From: Hyphomicrobiales bacterium
Lineage (GTDB): Bacteria; Pseudomonadota; Alphaproteobacteria; Rhizobiales; Beijerinckiaceae
DNA: 36,503 nucleotides
Assembly: GCA_026400565.1 (NCBI GenBank)
Contig: JAPLOV010000161.1
Location: 1 to 36,503 of the forward strand
Direction of reading: 5' to 3'
Shown: positions 23,794 through 31,536 of the stretch, one piece after another
Position numbering within the stretch: position 1 is the first letter of the stretch
Layout: every line of letters begins with the position of its first letter
Position numbers and translations under genes: made by a program
The notes under the pieces: generated by a model
Told to the model about the DNA's origin: nothing
The model's input: the letters and a program-made list of their open reading frames with translations, nothing else
The model's database searches: none

Positions 23794-24378
23794 TCAGAAC
23801 AGCTTCGGCAGAAGGCGGCCGGTGCGGTCCATGTAGGCCTGATAGTCCGCGCCGAAGCCTGCCAGCATCAGCGCCTCCTCGTGGCGGACGCGCAGCAGAT
23901 AGAGCGTGCCGAAGCCGGCGATCCCGGCCAGCCCGGCGATCCAGTTCGGCAGCAACAACGCCTGTGCCAGCGCCATCAGCCAGAAGGCTGTATACATCGG
24001 GTGCCGGATGCGGCTGTAGATGCCGTTTGTGATCAGCTTGTGGTCATCCTTCAATTGCAGGCTGACCGACCAGTTGCGGCCAAGCGCCTTGTGCGTCAGC
24101 CGGAACATCACCAGCGCCGCCACCGCAAACAGGGCACCGAGCAGGCACAGCACGGGCTGGAAGGGATAGTCGGCGAAGGCCGGAAAGCCAGTCGCCATAT
24201 AGATGCCCGGCACGATTCCGAGCCCGGAGAGCGAAATCGCCAGCCGGATGCGCTCCGGCCATTGCATCTCGTCACGAACGACCTGCGCCCGCTTCGCCTT
24301 GCGCTCGAATGGAATGCGCAGCACGAACCAGCTCACGACAAGCACGGTCCAGATGATCTTGGCGACGATGATGCTCAC
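23794..24378 (-). CDS. Isoprenylcysteine carboxyl methyltransferase (ICMT) family protein
   Basis: Integral membrane methyltransferase-like protein, 194 residues with about five helices. It has the family C-terminal block: LGRNWSVSLQLKDDHKLITNGIYSRIRHPMYTAFWL (RHPMY at 125-129) and the final RVRHEEALMLAGFGADYQAYMDRTGRLLP, which binds SAM in ICMT/PEMT proteins. Bacterial members act on unknown substrates, possibly lipids or quinones. The N-terminus with RIPFERKAKRAQVVRDE and TGFPAFADYPFQP also looks like homologues, so I accept the ATG at 24378 although it lies 107 nt inside the 3' end of the upstream hydrolase gene. A downstream ATG at 24267 would avoid the overlap but would drop the first membrane helix. 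Confidence 0.88.
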   Translation of the reverse strand: MSIIVAKIIWTVLVVSWFVLRIPFERKAKRAQVVRDEMQWPERIRLAISLSGLGIVPGIYMATGFPAFADYPFQPVLCLLGALFAVAALVMFRLTHKALGRNWSVSLQLKDDHKLITNGIYSRIRHPMYTAFWLMALAQALLLPNWIAGLAGIAGFGTLYLLRVRHEEALMLAGFGADYQAYMDRTGRLLPKLF

Positions 24379-25549
24379 GAGGCTGACCCATTCTTGATGC
24401 TTCCGGTCCGGTCCTGGCCGGCCAGCAGAACCGATACGGGCCGCAGATGGTCATCAGGTAGTCAAACGGCGCACGCAGGTTATTGCCGGAAATGAACTGG
24501 CAGTGCAGGCGGAAGAAATCGAGCTTGATGGTGCGGTAGTAGTCCGGCTTGAGCATGCGGCTGAAGCGCACCTGCCGCACCAGCGGGGAAGGGCCATCGA
24601 GCCCCAGCACCCGGACCGGATCGCTCCTGTAGAAATTCATGACATCGCTGAGCGACTGATACTCGGTCCAGTCGATTCGGCCCGAGGTGACGAGCCGTTG
24701 CAGCCGCGCCTTAAGGCCAACCGCCTTGCGGTGCAGCGCGATCTTGAGCAGTGACGAGCCCAGCGCGAGGTAGCCGAAGCGGCGCGCACGGCCCGATACC
24801 GGGGCTGCCAGCGCCTGGTCGAGCAGTTCCGCAGCCAGCAGTGCGCCAAGGCTGTGCCCGACCACGAGGCAATCGACACCGGCCGGCGTCGCGGCCAGAT
24901 CGACACCGGCGGCCTTGAGGCGGCCAGCGATCACCGGATCGGTGGCGCGGACGACCTCGCTGGCGAAAATCCAGTCGTCGAGCAGGTGGCCGATGACCGT
25001 GCGGGAGGCCAGCCAGACAACGATGCCGAGCCCGGCCGCCAGCCCGGCGAGCCAGCCCAAGGCCGGCGGCACGCCAGCCAGTGGCAGGAGCCACCCGGCC
25101 AGCAGCGCGCTGCCGGCCAGCGCCAGCACCATGGCCAGGTAAGGGAACAGGAAAAAGCCGGCATAGCGCCAGGCAACGCCGAGATAGCGGCCAAGGGCAC
25201 CATGGCCGGCGAAATCGAAGAACGCAGCCCAGCCGGCCATCAGCCGCGCGGTCACGGAGCCGGCGCGATGGGCTGCGATGACATCGTCCCAGCGCACCAG
25301 TTCGTGCCGCGTGGTGACCTGCCAGCCCGGTCCCGCTACGTCCACGGTCCAGACCGCGCTGCTCTGCGTCTCGGCATAGTCGCGCGTCGACGCGGTCAGG
25401 TTCCAGCAGGCGGCAAAGCGGGCCAACTCGCGCTGGAAGCGGGCATGAAAGACCGATGCCGGCATCGGATCGTAGCCGCCGAGATGAAGCACGCGCCGGC
25501 TGATGGTGACGGAAGGCATGGCGTGGTCTACAGCGGTCGGATCGTGCAT
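24272..25549 (-). CDS. Membrane alpha/beta hydrolase-like protein
   Basis: A 425-residue protein with two hydrophobic helices in the middle (about 130-156 and 160-182) and an alpha/beta-hydrolase-type nucleophile elbow CLVVGHSLGALLAAELLDQ (GHSLG at 231-235). The N-terminal part includes RRVLHLGGYDPMPASVFHARFQRELARFA, typical of a conserved proteobacterial family of unknown function. A serine nucleophile is clear; the acid and histidine cannot be assigned with confidence. I chose ATG 25549 because AGGA lies 7 nt upstream. The last ~35-40 residues (after about 390) are read in a different frame from the overlapping methyltransferase gene and look like non-conserved readthrough. It is divergent from the SGNH hydrolase gene. 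Confidence 0.75.
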   Translation of the reverse strand: MHDPTAVDHAMPSVTISRRVLHLGGYDPMPASVFHARFQRELARFAACWNLTASTRDYAETQSSAVWTVDVAGPGWQVTTRHELVRWDDVIAAHRAGSVTARLMAGWAAFFDFAGHGALGRYLGVAWRYAGFFLFPYLAMVLALAGSALLAGWLLPLAGVPPALGWLAGLAAGLGIVVWLASRTVIGHLLDDWIFASEVVRATDPVIAGRLKAAGVDLAATPAGVDCLVVGHSLGALLAAELLDQALAAPVSGRARRFGYLALGSSLLKIALHRKAVGLKARLQRLVTSGRIDWTEYQSLSDVMNFYRSDPVRVLGLDGPSPLVRQVRFSRMLKPDYYRTIKLDFFRLHCQFISGNNLRAPFDYLMTICGPYRFCWPARTGPEASRMGQPREHHRRQDHLDRACRELVRAAHSIRAQGEAGAGRS

Positions 25550-25556
25550 AACCACG

Positions 25557-25560
25557 TCCT
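25557..25560 (-). promoter_or_regulatory. Ribosome-binding site that selects the hydrolase start
   Basis: AGGA on the minus strand is spaced 7 nt from the ATG at 25549-25547. The in-frame GTG (25555-25553) and downstream ATG (25519) lack comparable sites. Confidence 0.5.
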
Positions 25561-25620
25561 GTTATCATGCGGACATGCCGGCGCGCCAGAAGGGTGCCGG
25601 TTGTCCCCGGAATTCGTCGC

Positions 25621-26442
25621 ATGCTGCCCACGCTGATCACGATGCCGCTGCTCTCCCGACGCCCGCGCCGCTTGGCCGTTGCCGCCTTTTCGGTCTTCCG
25701 TCTTGCAGCGACGTGCGCCTTTGCCTTCATCGCGATGCCGGCCAGGGCCGATGTGCAGGCCGGCATGCAGGTTGCGGAAACCTGCCTCAGGGCCTCGGCC
25801 GGGCTGTCGCTCGGTGCCGCGCTGCCGAAGCTCAAGGCGCGGCTTTCTGCGGGGTTGCCTGCTGTGATCGTGGCGATCGGCTCGTCCTCGACGCGCGGCG
25901 TGGGGGCATCGAGCTGGGCGACGACCTATCCCGAGGTGATGCAGCGGGAATTGCAGCGGCTGCGCGGAAAGGCTCGCATCGAGATCGCCAACCTCGGCAG
26001 CAATGGCGAGACGATTTCCGGCCAGATCGCGCGCATGGAGCGCGATGCGCTGGCCCTGCAGCCAGCTCTGGTGATCTGGCAACTGGGCTCGAACGATGTG
26101 GTCTGGCCCTGGGGCGGCATCGGCCCCGGCACGGAGGCCGAAGTTGTCGCCACCATCGCCAGGATCAGGGCGTCGGGCGCGGATGTGATCCTGATGGACC
26201 TTCAGAACGCGCCGCTGGTGGCGGGCGCGCGGCTGAGGCCGGCCATGCTGGAGCTGACCGCAAGGGCGGCGCGCGCCGGCGGGGCCGGGCACTTCCAGCG
26301 TTTCAGGCTGCTCGAACGCACGGTCGGCGCAGGCGTGCCGCTCAGCGCGCTGACCTCATGGGATCAGTTGCACAACACCGATGCGGCCTATGATTGCACG
26401 GGCCGCGCCATCGCGCGCGCCATCCATGCGGCGGCGCGCTGA
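25621..26442 (+). CDS. Secreted SGNH/GDSL hydrolase
   Basis: A 273-residue exported esterase-like enzyme of unknown substrate. A basic N-region (LSRRPRRLAV) is followed by a hydrophobic segment and a signal-peptidase site after ARA (about residue 43). The four SGNH blocks are visible: AIGSSSTRG (block I, nucleophile Ser about 89, where GDS is replaced by GSS), NLGSNGET (block II), WQLGSNDVVWP (block III) and SWDQLHNTDAAY (block V, Asp-x-x-His). The start is ATG 25621 with GGAA 8 nt upstream; an ATG at 25642 is possible. The open frame begins at 25567 but that part reads as non-coding. It converges on grxD with a 21-nt gap. Confidence 0.85.
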   Translation: MLPTLITMPLLSRRPRRLAVAAFSVFRLAATCAFAFIAMPARADVQAGMQVAETCLRASAGLSLGAALPKLKARLSAGLPAVIVAIGSSSTRGVGASSWATTYPEVMQRELQRLRGKARIEIANLGSNGETISGQIARMERDALALQPALVIWQLGSNDVVWPWGGIGPGTEAEVVATIARIRASGADVILMDLQNAPLVAGARLRPAMLELTARAARAGGAGHFQRFRLLERTVGAGVPLSALTSWDQLHNTDAAYDCTGRAIARAIHAAAR

Positions 26443-26463
26443 CGCGCTTTCCGTGCTGCGCCG

Positions 26464-26802
26464 TCAGCTGGCAGACTGCTTTACCGGCAGGCCCTTGTCG
26501 GCGAACAGCTGTGCCAGTTCACCTGACTGGAACATCTCACGGGTGATGTCGCAGCCGCCGATGAACTCGCCCTTGACGTAGAGCTGCGGGATGGTCGGCC
26601 AGTTCGAATAGCTCTTGATGCCGTCGCGGATGGCCATGTCGTCGAGCACGTTGATGCCCTTGTAGGGCACGCCAAGGTAGTTGAGGATCTGCACCACCTG
26701 CCCGGAGAAGCCGCACATCGGGAACTGCGGCGTTCCCTTCATGAACAGCAGCACGTCATTGGCCTTCACTTCGGCGTTGATGGTGGCGTTGATGTCGGTC
26801 AT
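26464..26802 (-). CDS. grxD: Monothiol glutaredoxin (GrxD family)
   Basis: Carrier or sensor of [2Fe-2S] clusters, usually in a complex with BolA, which is encoded 42 nt upstream on the same strand. The 112-residue protein has the CGFS active site in FPMCGFSGQVVQIL (Cys30), the TIPQLYVKGEFIGGCDI segment (cis-Pro and glutathione-binding GGCD), and the family start with VLLFMKGTPQFP. GGAG lies 8 nt before the ATG. Grx4-type proteins take clusters from the ISC or SUF scaffold to client enzymes. Confidence 0.96.
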   Translation of the reverse strand: MTDINATINAEVKANDVLLFMKGTPQFPMCGFSGQVVQILNYLGVPYKGINVLDDMAIRDGIKSYSNWPTIPQLYVKGEFIGGCDITREMFQSGELAQLFADKGLPVKQSAS

Positions 26803-26844
26803 GAAACTCTCCTCGGCGCAGACGCAGGGCCCGCAAATGGTGGC

Positions 26845-27081
26845 CTAAGATTGGGGAACAATCGTCGTCAGCGCAAGGGCATGCAGCACACCGCCCATGT
26901 TGCCCTTCAGCGCATCATAAACCAATTGGTGCTGGCGGACCCGCGGCATGCCCCGGAATGTCTCGGAGGTGACCGTCGCGGCATAGTGGTCGCCGTCACC
27001 TGCCAGATCCTTGATCTCGACAATGGCGTCGGGGATTGCCTCCTTGATCATGCGCTTGATGTCTGTCGCCGCCATGGGCAT
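26845..27081 (-). CDS. bolA: BolA family protein
   Basis: A 78-residue BolA-like protein, usually a partner of the CGFS glutaredoxin in forming a [2Fe-2S] heterodimer. Landmarks are IKEAIPDAIVEIKDLAGDGDHYAA, ETFRGMPRVRQHQLVYDALKG and HALALTT; HALAL includes the conserved histidine. The N-terminal MPMAATD starts with two possible ATG codons (27081 and 27075); the longer is similar to rhizobial relatives. It is co-directional with purL (upstream) and grxD (downstream), the usual order in Hyphomicrobiales. Confidence 0.93.
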   Translation of the reverse strand: MPMAATDIKRMIKEAIPDAIVEIKDLAGDGDHYAATVTSETFRGMPRVRQHQLVYDALKGNMGGVLHALALTTIVPQS

Positions 27082-27116
27082 GGTCTGTGTCTTTCCTCGT
27101 TAAACGGTCACCGCCG

Positions 27117-27217
27117 CATCCTCATCCTGAGCCTGTCGAAGGATGGCTCCAGTGTTGATCCGTGGTCGGCAGCCAGCGATCTCATCCTCGTCCTTCGACA
27201 GGCTCAGGATGAGGATG
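27117..27217. repeat. 27-bp perfect inverted repeat between bolA and purL
   Basis: The arms are 27117-27143 and 27191-27217, with no mismatch over 27 bp and a 47-nt spacer. The core CTGAGCCTGTCGAAGGA resembles a dispersed element often seen between genes in alphaproteobacterial genomes. Each arm also contains a small CATCC...GGATG hairpin of its own. It starts 15 nt after the purL stop and ends 36 nt before the bolA start, so it could end purL transcripts or process a common RNA. Confidence 0.9.
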
Positions 27218-27231
27218 AGATGGCCGGTCTA

Positions 27232-29439
27232 TCAGCCCTTGCCACCCATGAAGGCCGGAAACCAGCCTTCATGCGCGCGGCTCAGCGCATCCACTGATAT
27301 TGGCGCATCCGTGCCGAGCGTCAACGCTCCGCCGCCAACATGGCCGATGATTGTTGCGGGCACGCCGGCCTTGTTTGCGTCCTCCAGCACCGATGCCGCA
27401 TTCGCCGACGTGCAGGTGATGACATAGCGGGCCTGATCCTCGCCGAAGAGCGCGCCATGGACAGGGCCGGGCGGCAACGCGGTGATGGTTGCGCCACGCT
27501 TGCCGGCCATGGCCATCTCGGCCAGTGCCAGTGCGAGCCCGCCATCGGAGCAATCGTGCACGGCGCTGAGACAGCCGGCGCGGATGAAGCCCCGCACCAG
27601 ATCGCCATTGCGGCGCTCGGCGGCGAAATCGACCGGCGGAGGCGCGCCCTCGGTGCGGCCGCAGACATCGCGCAGGTAGACCGACTGGCCGAGCCAGCCG
27701 GTCGTCTCACCGATCAGGATGATGGCGTCGCCGTCCGCCTTGAAGGCCACGGTGGCATGCCGGGTCACGTCCGGCAGCAGGCCGACCCCGCCGATGGTCG
27801 GTGTTGGCAGGATGCCCTGGCCGTTGGTCTCGTTGTAGAGCGAGACATTGCCGGACACGACCGGGAAATCGAGGGCGCGGCAGGCCTCGCCAATGCCCTG
27901 GATGCAGCCCACGAGCTGGCCCATGGCATGGGGGCGCTCGGGATTGCCGAAGTTCAGGTTGTCGGTGACGGCGAGCGGCGTCGCGCCGACGGCGGTCAGG
28001 TTGCGCCAGGCCTCGGCCACGGCCTGCCTGCCGCCCTCGACCGGATCCGCCTCGCAATAGCGCGGCGTGACATCGCACGTCATGGCGAGGCCCTTGGGGC
28101 CGTTCTCGATGCGGATGACGCCGGCATCGCCGCCGGGCGTGACCACGGAATTGCCGAGAATCAGGGTGTCGTACTGTTCATAGACCCAGCGCTTCGAGCA
28201 CTGGTCAGGCGAGCCGACCAGCTGCAGCAGTGCCTTGCCGCTGGACAGGGGCGGCGTGACCGCGCTGGCGGCGATCACCGGCAGCTTTGGCGACGGCACC
28301 CAGGGCCGGTCATACTCGGGGGCCTCGTCGCCGAGTTCCTTGATCGGCAAGTCGGCCAAGACCTCACCTTGATGGCGGATCACGAACCTGAGCGTGTCCG
28401 TGGTGTGGCCGACCACGGCGAAGTCGAGACCCCATTTGCGGAAAATGGCCTCCGCCTCGGCTTCCTTGCCGGGCGTGAGGACCATCAGCATGCGCTCCTG
28501 GCTTTCCGACAGCATCATCTCGTAGGCGCTCATGCGCTCTTCGCGGCAGGGCACCTTGTCGAGATCGAGCTCGACGCCCAGATCGCCCTTCGCGCCCATC
28601 TCCACGGCCGAGCAGGTCAGCCCCGCCGCGCCCATGTCCTGGATGGCGTCGACGCAGCCCTTGGCCATGATTTCGAGGCAGGCTTCCAGCAGCAGCTTTT
28701 CTGCAAACGGATCGCCGACCTGAACGGTGGGGCGCTTCTCGTCCGAGTTGTCGTCGAATTCGGCTGACGCCATGGTCGCGCCGTGAATGCCGTCGCGTCC
28801 GGTTTTGGAGCCGAGATAGACGATCGCCTTGCCCACGCCCGTTGCCTTGGCGAGGAAGATCGCATCCGTCCTTGCGATCCCGACAGCCATGGCATTGACG
28901 AGAATGTTGCCGTTGTAGCGGGCGTCGAAGCCGACCGAGCCGCCAACCGTCGGCACGCCGAACGCGTTGCCGTAGCCCCCGATACCGGCGACAACACCGG
29001 CCACAAGCTGGCGCGTGCGCGGATGGTCCGGCGCGCCGAAGCGCAGGGCGTTGAGCACGGCGATGGGCCGCGCGCCCATGGTGAAGACATCGCGCAGGAT
29101 GCCGCCCACCCCGGTCGTCGCGCCCTGATAGGGCTCGATGAAGGACGGATGGTTGTGGCTTTCCATCTTGAAGACGATGGCCAATCCATCGCCGATGTCG
29201 ATCACGCCGGCATTCTCGCCGGGGCCCTGCAACACCCATGGCGCGGTGACGGGCAGGGTCTTGAGGTGCTTCTTCGAGGATTTGTAGGAGCAGTGCTCAT
29301 TCCACATGGCCGAGACGATGCCCAGTTCCGTGATCGTCGGCTCGCGGCCCATGAGCGTGAGGAAGCGCTGGTATTCATCAGGCTTCAGCCCGTGCTCTTT
29401 CACTAGCTCCGGCGTGATCTGGATGTTGTTGGCGATCAC
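27232..29439 (-). CDS. purL: Phosphoribosylformylglycinamidine synthase subunit PurL
   Basis: Small-type PurL of the PurSQL complex; makes FGAM from FGAR, ATP and glutamine-derived ammonia in purine synthesis. The 735-residue protein has [17 protein letters not shown] at the start, the catalytic His in [14 protein letters not shown] (about His49), [51 protein letters not shown], and the second half with [16 protein letters not shown] and [15 protein letters not shown]. Length and motifs match small PurL. The start is GTG 29439 with AAGGGA 7 nt upstream. The frame continues upstream to 29577 but there it is not conserved. purS and purQ are not in the window; they are often just upstream in this group. 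Confidence 0.96.
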   Translation of the reverse strand: MIANNIQITPELVKEHGLKPDEYQRFLTLMGREPTITELGIVSAMWNEHCSYKSSKKHLKTLPVTAPWVLQGPGENAGVIDIGDGLAIVFKMESHNHPSFIEPYQGATTGVGGILRDVFTMGARPIAVLNALRFGAPDHPRTRQLVAGVVAGIGGYGNAFGVPTVGGSVGFDARYNGNILVNAMAVGIARTDAIFLAKATGVGKAIVYLGSKTGRDGIHGATMASAEFDDNSDEKRPTVQVGDPFAEKLLLEACLEIMAKGCVDAIQDMGAAGLTCSAVEMGAKGDLGVELDLDKVPCREERMSAYEMMLSESQERMLMVLTPGKEAEAEAIFRKWGLDFAVVGHTTDTLRFVIRHQGEVLADLPIKELGDEAPEYDRPWVPSPKLPVIAASAVTPPLSSGKALLQLVGSPDQCSKRWVYEQYDTLILGNSVVTPGGDAGVIRIENGPKGLAMTCDVTPRYCEADPVEGGRQAVAEAWRNLTAVGATPLAVTDNLNFGNPERPHAMGQLVGCIQGIGEACRALDFPVVSGNVSLYNETNGQGILPTPTIGGVGLLPDVTRHATVAFKADGDAIILIGETTGWLGQSVYLRDVCGRTEGAPPPVDFAAERRNGDLVRGFIRAGCLSAVHDCSDGGLALALAEMAMAGKRGATITALPPGPVHGALFGEDQARYVITCTSANAASVLEDANKAGVPATIIGHVGGGALTLGTDAPISVDALSRAHEGWFPAFMGGKG

Positions 29440-29446
29440 CGCGTCG

Positions 29447-29452
29447 TCCCTT
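29447..29452 (-). promoter_or_regulatory. Ribosome-binding site that selects the GTG start of purL
   Basis: AAGGGA on the minus strand is spaced 7 nt from the GTG at 29439-29437. No similar site supports the upstream in-frame start codons. Confidence 0.6.
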
Positions 29453-29548
29453 GCTTGCCCTGCAACCGCGCTCGCCGCTCCCGTGAAGGAGAATCTGCAC
29501 CCGCTGCCATGACACTGTCCCGGATTGGGACGGCCGTTCCATTCCGGG

Positions 29549-29577
29549 GCAATAGCCTGCCCCATCGTGCGACACAA
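29549..29577 (-). promoter_or_regulatory. Candidate sigma70 promoter for purL
   Basis: On the minus strand TTGTGT (29577-29572) is followed after 17 nt by TATTGC (29554-29549). The leader to the purL start would be about 100 nt. The match is fair, the position good. Confidence 0.4.
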
Positions 29578-29638
29578 TCACCGAAAGCGGATCATTCCGG
29601 CACAAGGGGGCATGGCGCGCCGATTGCACTCCCAGAAT

Positions 29639-29658
29639 GATGAATTCGATCGTTCATC
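29639..29658 (+). promoter_or_regulatory. Inverted repeat upstream of the TadG-like gene, possible operator
   Basis: GATGAA-TTCGATCG-TTCATC is a perfect 6-bp inverted repeat with an 8-nt spacer, ending 16 nt before the ATG of the TadG-like gene and in the only A/T-richer part of this gap. No regulator is linked. Confidence 0.3.
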
Positions 29659-29674
29659 CGTTCAGGAACCCGAC

Positions 29675-31087
29675 ATGAGAACCTTCAGCACCTTGAGGCG
29701 GTTTCAGCGTGACGAACGCGGCACGGTGGGCATGATCTTCGGGCTGTCGATCATCCCCTTGATGGGGCTCACAGGCGTTGCGGTGGATTACGCACGGGCA
29801 ACGTCGGTGCGGGCCGAACTCCAGATGGCCGCTGATGCGACGGCCCTGGCACTGGCCAAGGATGCGGTCAAGCTCGATGCCGGGCAGACCAACATCCGGG
29901 CGCAGGCCGTGTTCAACGGACACTGGGGCAAGCGTTTTGAATCGGAACTGATGTCGCTGACGGTGACGCGCGAGACCGACCGCTTCAAGGTCGAGGCCAA
30001 GGCCCATGTCAAATACTCGCTCCTGCCGATTCTCGGGCTGAACGGCACCGATGTGACGGTGACCTCGACCTCCGGTTGGGGCGTCAACAAGATCGAGATC
30101 GCGCTCGTGCTCGACAACACCGGCTCCATGGGCTGGAGCGGAAAGATGCCGGAACTGAAAAAGGCCCTGTGCGGCAACACGACCTGCTCCAACACCATGC
30201 CGACATCCGGTTTCGTGCGCCAGATGCAGGACGCCGCTATCGATGCAGACCAGATCCGCGTGGCGCTCGTGCCGTTCGACACCACCGTGCGCGTGCCGGC
30301 CTCCGTGCAGGCGAGCGTCGTGGCTGCCATGTCTACGCCGGGGACCGTCAGCTATGGCGGGGCAGGCTATTGCGGCATGGCACCGGTCACAGCGCAGCGG
30401 GTGTCATGGCTCCGCTTCGCCGACCGCGACAAGGACACGATTGCCAGCGGATGGAACGCGTCCGGGGTCTGGGTCGGGTCGGGCTGCGGTACCGGCCGCA
30501 TCACCAAGGCCACCTGGCAGGGCTGCCTTTGGGACCGCGACCAGACCGGCAACCGCGATGTCACCGCCGACGGCGTCACCCCCACCAGCATCGAGACGCT
30601 GTATCCGGCGGTGACCTGCCGCTCCAACGACCTGGCCCGCATGGCCTCGCTGATGGATGTCAAGGCGAACGGCCCGCAACTGATCACGGCGCTGGCGGCG
30701 ATGAAGCCATCCGGTAACACCAACCTGACCATCGGCATCAACTGGGGCATGAACATGCTGATGCCCGGCCAGCCGATGAGCAACGCCATTCCGGCAGAGC
30801 CCAATCTCAGCCGGTTCATGATCCTGCTCACCGATGGCGACAACACGGAGAACCGCCAGGGCGGCTCGGCGGCCGCGATCGATGCGCGGGCGCGCCTCGC
30901 CTGCACCAATGCCAAGGCGCAGGGCATCGTGATCTATGCGGTCCGGGTGATCGAGGGCAACAAGAGCCTGCTCCAGGACTGCTCCTCGGGACCGGGCTAC
31001 TATTACGAGGTGGCGACCGCCGCGCAGATCGACGCTGTCTTCAAGGCCATCGCAGGCAGGATTGGCTCGATCAGGCTGACGAACTGA
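29675..31087 (+). CDS. TadG-like protein with von Willebrand factor A domain
   Basis: A 470-residue protein. Residues 8-50 (RRFQRDERGTVGMIF, then a hydrophobic helix with GLTGVAVDYARATSVRAELQ) are the TadE/TadG-type N-terminus found in Flp pilus-associated pseudopilins, which is a membrane anchor with a short cytoplasmic end. From about 140 a von Willebrand A domain follows, with the MIDAS motif LVLDNTGSM (Asp147, Thr149 in the place of Ser, Ser151) and FMILLTDGDNTEN, ending IYAVRVIE. Six or more cysteines lie between, possibly for disulfides in the periplasm. AGGA lies 7 nt before the ATG at 29675, and I chose this rather than an earlier in-frame start. No other tad/cpa genes are near. Confidence 0.85.
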   Translation: MRTFSTLRRFQRDERGTVGMIFGLSIIPLMGLTGVAVDYARATSVRAELQMAADATALALAKDAVKLDAGQTNIRAQAVFNGHWGKRFESELMSLTVTRETDRFKVEAKAHVKYSLLPILGLNGTDVTVTSTSGWGVNKIEIALVLDNTGSMGWSGKMPELKKALCGNTTCSNTMPTSGFVRQMQDAAIDADQIRVALVPFDTTVRVPASVQASVVAAMSTPGTVSYGGAGYCGMAPVTAQRVSWLRFADRDKDTIASGWNASGVWVGSGCGTGRITKATWQGCLWDRDQTGNRDVTADGVTPTSIETLYPAVTCRSNDLARMASLMDVKANGPQLITALAAMKPSGNTNLTIGINWGMNMLMPGQPMSNAIPAEPNLSRFMILLTDGDNTENRQGGSAAAIDARARLACTNAKAQGIVIYAVRVIEGNKSLLQDCSSGPGYYYEVATAAQIDAVFKAIAGRIGSIRLTN

Positions 31088-31104
31088 GGGGGCAGGGGCG
31101 GCCG

Positions 31105-31536
31105 TCAGGCCAGAAGCCTGGCCATCGCCGCACGGATGGCATCGGGGATCGGCACGGGACGCTGGCTGGCCCGGTCGACGTAGACATGGGTGAAGTGCCC
31201 TTGTGCGATGGCGAGGTCACCATGCTCCCTGAACACGCCGATCCGGTATCGCACCGATGACGAGCCGAGACGGTCGATGGCGATGCCGATGCTGACCGGC
31301 TCCGGAAAGGCGATACTTTCGGCGTAGCTGCAGCCGGTTTCCACCACCAGCCCGATGATGCTGCTGGCGGCTGGGTCGAGCAGGCCCCGGTCGATGAGCC
31401 AACCATTCACGGCGGTGTCGAACCAGGCATAGTAGACCACGTTGTTGACATGCCCGAAGACGTCGTTGTCCTGCCAGCGGGTCTGGATCGTGGTGAAATG
31501 GCGCAGGTCGGCGCGCGTCAGCCTGACTGGTTTCAC
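31105..31536 (-). CDS. Acyl-CoA thioesterase, 4-hydroxybenzoyl-CoA thioesterase-like (hotdog fold)
   Basis: A 143-residue protein of the 4HBT hotdog family that hydrolyses acyl-CoA thioesters; substrate unknown. The active-site region reads TRWQDNDVFGHVNNVVYYAWFD (catalytic Asp near residue 25), followed by a GYS/GCSY-type strand and RIGVFREHGDLAIAQGHFTHVYVD. The start is a GTG at 31536, which overlaps the stop codon of the upstream iron-dependent dehydrogenase (GTGA, 4 nt), with GAGG 7 nt before it. A GTG one codon earlier is also possible. The pair is therefore translationally coupled and may share a pathway. It converges on the TadG-like gene. Confidence 0.88.
   Translation of the reverse strand: MKPVRLTRADLRHFTTIQTRWQDNDVFGHVNNVVYYAWFDTAVNGWLIDRGLLDPAASSIIGLVVETGCSYAESIAFPEPVSIGIAIDRLGSSSVRYRIGVFREHGDLAIAQGHFTHVYVDRASQRPVPIPDAIRAAMARLLA

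Noticed and set aside
27340-28767. A 475-codon + strand open frame opposite purL
   Set aside because: A high-GC shadow of purL; no family features and Arg/His/Asp-rich composition.
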